Assembly (NCBI RefSeq): GCF_014495685.1
Contig: NZ_JACTVI010000051.1
Coordinates: forward strand, 1 to 55,325
Length of the DNA stretch: 55,325 nucleotides
Reading direction: 5' to 3'
From: Streptomyces sp. TRM68367
GTDB lineage: Bacteria > Actinomycetota > Actinomycetes > Streptomycetales > Streptomycetaceae
How positions within the stretch are numbered: the stretch's first letter is position 1; each line of letters begins with the position of its first letter. Positions 51,835 to 55,325 of the stretch are shown one piece after another. The notes under the pieces were generated by a model that was given only the letters and a program-made list of their open reading frames with translations, made no database searches and was not told the origin of the DNA. Made by a program: the position numbers and the translations under genes.

Positions 51835-52190
51835 GCCGCGTCAGCGGCCGGGGCGGGGCCGCCGACAAGGTCCAGGCGGTCGGCGCGGTAGGCGATGCCG
51901 TCCGAGAGCTGGCCGTTGAAGATCCGGGCCCACGGGGTGGCGAACAGCTCCACCGGCATGACCGGCAGACCCGGCTTGAGGCCGTTGGGGAGACCGGTCT
52001 CCGGAATGGTGATCTTCAGCGCCTCGGCACGGTCCTCCTCCATGAAGAAGAGGGTGATCGTCATCAGCTTCGCGCCGGTCTCACGATCGGTCGCGAACTG
52101 GGTCTTCTCGGCGTCCGCGTACTTCGGCACCGGCAGGGTGCCGACCATGAACGACGCAGTCGGGAGCAGGCCAACACGGATACGGGCCAT
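51831..52190 (-). CDS. Conserved AICE regulatory-type protein (SCO3933-like)
   Basis: 119 residues starting MARIRVGLLPTASFMVGTLP. It resembles the small proteins called SCO3933-like regulatory proteins that head the tra operon in Streptomyces elements. No DNA-binding motif is seen, so the regulatory name is only by family. It is the first gene after the promoter at 52242-52270 and is overlapped by the next gene. AAAGGA lies upstream of the ATG. Confidence 0.8.
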   Translation of the reverse strand: MARIRVGLLPTASFMVGTLPVPKYADAEKTQFATDRETGAKLMTITLFFMEEDRAEALKITIPETGLPNGLKPGLPVMPVELFATPWARIFNGQLSDGIAYRADRLDLVGGPAPAADAA

Positions 52191-52241
52191 GGGTGTTACG
52201 TCCTTTCGGTAGGTGCTCCGCCGGGTGGCGGGGCGTGATCT

Positions 52242-52341
52242 ATAGAACCTCGCTGACCTAGCACTGTCAAGTCACAAGGGTGAGCTAGGTATCAACTGAC
52301 GCAGTTCAGCTATGTCAGTGGGGTGTGCTAGGGGAGCTAGG
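52242..52341. promoter_or_regulatory. Divergent promoter with GCTAGG operator repeats
   Basis: For the leftward tra operon, TTGACA (minus strand, 52265-52270) is followed after 17 bases by TTCTAT (52242-52247). GCTAGG occurs four times: once on the minus strand in the promoter spacer (CCTAGC, 52257-52262) and on the plus strand at 52284, 52327 and 52336. The last two lie just before the GntR gene. This looks like the operator set of that regulator, repressing both tra and itself, as KorSA does in pSAM2. Confidence 0.75.
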
Positions 52342-52359
52342 AGTCGCTACCCTTGGGGC

Positions 52360-52860
52360 ATGACTCCCGCGCCAGAGAAGAAGCAGGACCGCCGGCCGCC
52401 GTATCAACACGCAGCCGACGAGCTCCGGCGCGACATCAAGCAAGGCCGCTTCAAGCCCGGCGAGCAGATGCCGTCCGTCCGTGAGCTGCAAGAGCGCTTC
52501 GGCGTAGCCAATATGACCGCAAGAAGTGCCCTGAACGTGCTGCGGGACGAGGGGCTGATCTACACCATCCATGGCCGGGGCAGTTTCGTCGCCGACGTCG
52601 CCGACCGCACGGGCGAGTTCACCATCGACTACAACGCGCCCGCCTGGTACCTGGCCAAGAAGGGCAAGGGAGAGCCGGGCGAAGAAGTCGAGGAGGGGGA
52701 GCCCGACAGCGAATCCGCCGGGTCCTCCCTCATCGAACTACTCGCCTCCCTGCGTGACGAGATCCGAGCGCTCAGCGCGGAGCACCAGGAATTGCGCCGG
52801 GAAGTCGATGCCCTGAAGAAGGCTCAGCAACCGCCGCCGTCCTGGCCGCCGCAGTCTTGA
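52360..52860 (+). CDS. GntR-family (KorSA-like) transfer repressor
   Basis: 166 residues from ATG 52360 (MTPAPEKKQDRRPPYQHAAD). The winged HTH of the GntR family is clear: ADELRRDIKQGRFKPGEQMP, SVRELQERFGVANMTARSAL, LRDEGLIYTIHGRGSFVAD. A short acidic linker and a C-terminal coiled coil (SLRDEIRALSAEHQELRREV) replace the usual effector domain, suggesting dimerisation without a ligand. It is divergent from the transfer operon and should control it through the GCTAGG repeats. Confidence 0.92.
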   Translation: MTPAPEKKQDRRPPYQHAADELRRDIKQGRFKPGEQMPSVRELQERFGVANMTARSALNVLRDEGLIYTIHGRGSFVADVADRTGEFTIDYNAPAWYLAKKGKGEPGEEVEEGEPDSESAGSSLIELLASLRDEIRALSAEHQELRREVDALKKAQQPPPSWPPQS

Positions 52861-53011
52861 GCTGAGCGACCTCCTGTCGCATTTGCATCGCTTCACGGCC
52901 GAGCCTTGCCACCGTGGCCCTCATGTCGCGGACCAGTGCGGCCACCTCTGCCGCCTCCCGGCTGTGAATGGCGATCAGCTCCCTTTCTGAGTCGCGTATC
53001 TGCTCGGTCAT
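52772..53011 (-). CDS. Possible small coiled-coil protein
   Basis: 79 residues (MTEQIRDSERELIAIHSREA), predicted as a single long helix. GGGGAG lies two bases before the ATG. It overlaps the end of the GntR gene tail-to-tail by 89 bases. Whether it is expressed is uncertain. An upstream leftward frame ends in GTGAACGGGGAGACATGA, coupling to this ATG. Confidence 0.45.
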   Translation of the reverse strand: MTEQIRDSERELIAIHSREAAEVAALVRDMRATVARLGREAMQMRQEVAQLKTAAARTAAVAEPSSGHRLPGAIPGAPR

Positions 53012-53546
53012 GTCTCCCCGTTCACTGCTGTGCCGTTGTTGCGTTCAGCCAACCGCCGGAGGCTTGCCCGAAGGCGTGCCCAGCGGCCATCCTTCGCCGG
53101 ATCAGGGCTTGCCCGTGTCGCTCGGCAAGCCGTCATTGCGGCTGTTGAGTTAGGTCTACATGCCAGACCGGACACGTACGAGGCGCGCGGCACTGCACTC
53201 CCGCAGGGCGGGCAGAATCCGTCCTTCGGATTCCGCTGCATCCCGCTGGACGGGAAAGCGCGATTGCGTGCGCTCACGTCACTTGTCCTTCCATCCGTCG
53301 GCCAGGAGCATCAATAGTCCGGAGAATCGCCGGTTTGGGTAACCGGCACTTCGGTGCTATGTTGCGCCGCTCGATCCATCGGGGATCGCCTATAGGGGTG
53401 CCGAAATTCGCATCGGCGTGACCCCTACTTCTCTGATCCACGCCACTTCTCCATCTCCAGTCGGACGCCTCTCCTCGCTTGCTACAGGTGCCGTAGAAGC
53501 AGTCGGTGTGACAGTCGCCGGGCAAAAATCAGCCCACCACTCACCA

Positions 53547-53623
53547 CCGACCACGAGACCGACCACCAACACCCGACCAAGGTCACGAAACGGTCACGGG
53601 GTGGCCTGGTAAGTCCCGACCAC
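53547..53623 (+). repeat. CCGACCA octamer cluster 1 (candidate clt)
   Basis: Four copies in the same direction: CCGACCAC at 53547 and 53559, CCGACCAA at 53573 and CCGACCAC at 53616. Streptomyces TraB-type pumps recognise short directly repeated octamers at the clt locus, so this is a candidate recognition site for the TraSA protein here. Confidence 0.6.
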
Positions 53624-53825
53624 CGCGCAATGGCATCCTGCAATCCCCCGCCTGTGGATAAATTCCGCCGACCGCCGGAACGAATGGGCGTGGATGCGCA
53701 TCTATCGGACCTAAAGCGGCGAAGGAACCGGCGAGCGGTCGGGAAGCCGAGGTCAGTGCATGGCCGCGCGACCGGCCAGGGGCCCAGGGCAGCGGAGCTG
53801 TCCAGAGTTTCTTTACTGGATCAAG

Positions 53826-53904
53826 GCGGCCCGCCTGCGGCGGGCCGCGCGCGCTGGCGGCCAGGGGCCGCCGCCGCTCCTTGTCTCCGCCACCGCTCCG
53901 GCGG
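53826..53904. repeat. Row of three GC hairpins, candidate single-strand origin
   Basis: GCGGCCCGCC/GGCGGGCCGC (53826-53848, 10 bp, loop TGC), GGCGGCC/GGCCGCC (53856-53872, loop AGG) and CCGCC/GGCGG (53887-53904). Stacked hairpins in non-coding DNA are typical of lagging-strand (sso) or double-strand origins of rolling-circle replicons. Confidence 0.6.
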
Positions 53905-53961
53905 CCCCCACCCGCTCAGCGCGCAGCAACGCCAAGGCGGACAGCCAGACCAGGAAGCAAC

Positions 53962-54025
53962 CCGACCAGTCCGAGCACCAGGACCAGGCCGACACCGACC
54001 AAGCGAGACCCGACCGCCCGACCAG
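53962..54025 (+). repeat. CCGACCA octamer cluster 2 (candidate clt)
   Basis: CCGACCAG at 53962, CCGACCAA at 53995, CCGACCGC (degenerate) at 54010 and CCGACCAG at 54018, all in the same direction as cluster 1 and 340 bases from it, on the other side of the hairpins. Confidence 0.55.
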
Positions 54026-54371
54026 CCCACGCTTCGCAGCCGCCGGACTCCAAAGCCGCAGGCACGCCCATGTGTCGGGGCGTCGACAACGCCCAGGCCG
54101 GAACCGGCGCGAGGGCCGTGACGACTAAAGGAAGCGTGGCTGAGGCCGGCGGGGGTTGCTGGAGACACACGTGACGGGTCCTCGTTCGGCGAGCCCGCCG
54201 CCGTGGCTGACTTTCGGTGGCTCAGGTCAGAACGGGGAGTCGGACGACCGGACAGCAACAGTGCCCCTCTCGAACTCGACACTAGGGAGCAGGGGTTGCA
54301 GCCGCACCCGCAGCCGAGCACGCCGAGCACCCCGGTACCATCGGCACCGGGGTCCTGAACAGGGCTTCCAC

Positions 54372-54416
54372 GACCGGACCACCCGGAATGCTGTCCAGGC
54401 TGAGGGTGGTCCGGTC
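54372..54416. terminator. 13-bp perfect hairpin after the kinase gene
   Basis: GACCGGACCACCC at 54372-54384 pairs exactly with 54404-54416 around a 19-base loop. It lies 18 bases past the stop of the leftward kinase-like gene. Confidence 0.8.
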
Positions 54417-54434
54417 AGGTGTTTGGTGGATGGT

Positions 54435-55271
54435 TCAGCTCAGGGCCTTACCGACTTCGTAGATCGTTGGCCTGTCTTCGGGAGCGGGACTGAGCATGGC
54501 GTCGATCAACTCACCCAGTTCGCCACCCACCTTCACAGGCCGCCGTTTGCCGCTCGCCACGGCCCTTCTCTGCTCAGGGCGTGGTGCGTCGTCCGGGTAC
54601 TCGACGGCCCGCCAGCCCGTGGCGGAGATGAGCAGGGATGCGCCCAGGGCGTAGATGTCGGCTTCCTGCGTGGGCTCAGCCTCTCCGGTGGCGAGCACGC
54701 TGCGCGCGATTTCCGGCGCCTCGTAGTGGACGAGGCAGCCGCGGAACGGGAAGTCGTACCCCTCGGGGATGCGTCCGCCGTGCGCAAGGGCCAGGTCGAT
54801 GAGGTGCGTCCGTTCCGGGCCGATGATGAAGTGTGCGGGCTGGACGTCACCGTGAGCCCAGCCCTTGGCGTGCAGTTCGGCCAGTGCTTCCACGCAGCCC
54901 AGGGCCACGCTGGTATGCGGCTCGATGCGCGAGTCCGGCGTACGGCAAGGCTCCAACAGCTGGTAGAGATCTGGCCCCTCGCGCCACGGCTGGAAGTTCC
55001 AGGTGCCGCCCTCCCACTCGCCGTACGCGAAGTCATGGAACCCGAGGCGGTACAGCACGGAGCCTTCACGTGCGGGTGCGAGCGCCGTCCACGGCTGGGC
55101 AGGCCAGCCAGCCGTTGCCTCGATGGGATAGCCGACCTTCACGGCGTAGTGGCCCCGATGGCTCTCGACCTCCCAGACCATGGAGCCCCGGCGATTGAGG
55201 ACCAGGCGCTGAGCGGTGGGCATGAGCGCATCGAGCACGACGATCGGCAGTTCAGGGGGTGTCCCGGACAA
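54435..55271 (-). CDS. Atypical protein kinase-fold protein
   Basis: About 278 residues from a TTG at 55271 (LSGTPPELPIVVLDALMPTA), chosen because GGAAGGAG lies 8 bases upstream; an ATG at 55310 lacks such a site. The kinase fold is clear: the ATP lysine in HYAVKVGYP, the catalytic loop HGDVQPAH, IDLALAHG in place of DFG, and YEAPEIA in place of APE, then the helix with DIYALGASLLISATGW. The catalytic Asp is present, but HRDLKPxN is altered (Lys to Gln, Asn to His) and the DFG Gly is changed, so activity may be weak or the protein a pseudokinase. No membrane segment is seen. It borders the element's repeat region. Confidence 0.85.
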   Translation of the reverse strand: MSGTPPELPIVVLDALMPTAQRLVLNRRGSMVWEVESHRGHYAVKVGYPIEATAGWPAQPWTALAPAREGSVLYRLGFHDFAYGEWEGGTWNFQPWREGPDLYQLLEPCRTPDSRIEPHTSVALGCVEALAELHAKGWAHGDVQPAHFIIGPERTHLIDLALAHGGRIPEGYDFPFRGCLVHYEAPEIARSVLATGEAEPTQEADIYALGASLLISATGWRAVEYPDDAPRPEQRRAVASGKRRPVKVGGELGELIDAMLSPAPEDRPTIYEVGKALS

Positions 55272-55325
55272 CGTCTGTTCTCCTTCCGGACGGCGCGGCC
55301 GACCCCGCATCGAGGTCGGCCGCGC

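Larger units (their letters stand above)
53012..54434. other. Mostly non-coding region with repeats and hairpins
   Basis: About 1.4 kb with no gene I can defend. A leftward frame (about 53008-53277) coupled to the coiled-coil frame has no recognisable family. The region holds a hairpin with GCCGA/TCGGC arms at 53393-53426, a single DnaA-type box (TGTGGATAA at 53653-53661), two clusters of CCGACCA octamers, a row of three GC hairpins at 53826-53904 and an ACCCCGGT/ACCGGGGT hairpin at 54329-54353. It is likely cis-acting DNA for transfer and replication. Confidence 0.6.
43217..55325. mobile_element. Actinomycete integrative and conjugative element (AICE), left end in tRNA-Ser, right end not seen
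   Basis: Gene order int-xis-repSA-spdB-traSA with a divergent GntR regulator is the pSAM2/AICE plan: site-specific integration, rolling-circle replication after excision, and FtsK-like double-stranded DNA transfer. The tRNA-Ser(UGA) is the most likely attachment site, because GTGGACC repeats and foreign cargo begin directly after it. However, the integrase is 2.9 kb from the tRNA, farther than in pSAM2, with four cargo genes between. I find no second copy of the tRNA end in the window, so the right boundary is unknown and the kinase at 54435 may be inside or outside. Confidence 0.7.

Noticed and set aside
53012..55325. Right attachment site as a repeat of the tRNA-Ser 3' end
   Set aside because: I searched by eye for the T-arm and acceptor sequence and found no copy; the end must lie outside the window or use another site.
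43217..55325. CRISPR array or insertion sequence inside the element
   Set aside because: The repeats seen are short and not regularly spaced with unique spacers; no transposase motifs (DDE or HUH type) occur apart from RepSA.

Overview
The window is high-GC actinobacterial DNA and almost certainly from a Streptomyces chromosome. Genes are often overlapped or started with GTG, and the order (LacI regulator, hisC-like aminotransferase, cydA-cydB-cydCD, M23 peptidase, ABC genes, serS, pheA, Dyp peroxidase, copper genes, aminopeptidase P, SpoIIE phosphatase, glpQ, htrA) matches, from memory, the S. coelicolor region around SCO3943-SCO3977, not far from oriC. Two perfect ParB sites (parS), one near-match and two DnaA-box clusters fit an origin-proximal location.

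Layout. 0-5.3 kb: a TerD-VWA protein, a membrane protein, a metallophosphoesterase and a LacI-type regulator. 5.6-13 kb: a HisC-family aminotransferase and the cytochrome bd oxidase operon cydA-cydB-cydCD behind a Rex (redox) operator. 13.2-25.2 kb: an M23 peptidase, two Cof-type HAD phosphatases, an F420-type oxidoreductase, a decayed SDR gene, two ABC ATPase/permease pairs, an odd class II serine tRNA, serS and pheA. 25.2-31.7 kb: a leftward copper/peroxidase cluster (DyP, CopC-CopD fusion, PCuAC, Sco, YcnI, membrane protein). 32-43.2 kb: two HATPase anti-sigma-type kinases, a truncated effector-associated protein, aminopeptidase P, a GAF-SpoIIE phosphatase, a primase-like protein, a secreted protein with a 15-bp minisatellite, DUF5926, GlpQ and a membrane HtrA protease.

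43.2-55.3 kb: a tRNA-Ser(UGA) followed by what looks like an actinomycete integrative and conjugative element (AICE). It has a tyrosine integrase, an excisionase, a RepSA-like rolling-circle initiator, SpdB, a TraSA/FtsK DNA pump, two small conserved proteins and a divergent GntR (KorSA-like) regulator whose promoter region is full of GCTAGG repeats. Beyond the regulator is about 1.4 kb of mostly non-coding DNA with repeated CCGACCA octamers (candidate transfer locus) and stacked GC hairpins (candidate single-strand origin), then an atypical protein kinase. No second attachment site is visible, so the element probably runs past the window.

The most interesting locus is the cargo between the tRNA and the integrase (44.9-46.0 kb): two translationally coupled genes. 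The first encodes a small helical protein that ends in a Gly/Gln/Asn-rich motif. The second starts with a matching copy of that motif and continues into Sel1/TPR-like repeats. Ten of 23 positions are identical without gaps. This is the layout expected of a bacterial amyloid-signalling pair (effector or adaptor plus sensor), and I propose it as a conflict/defence module carried by the element.
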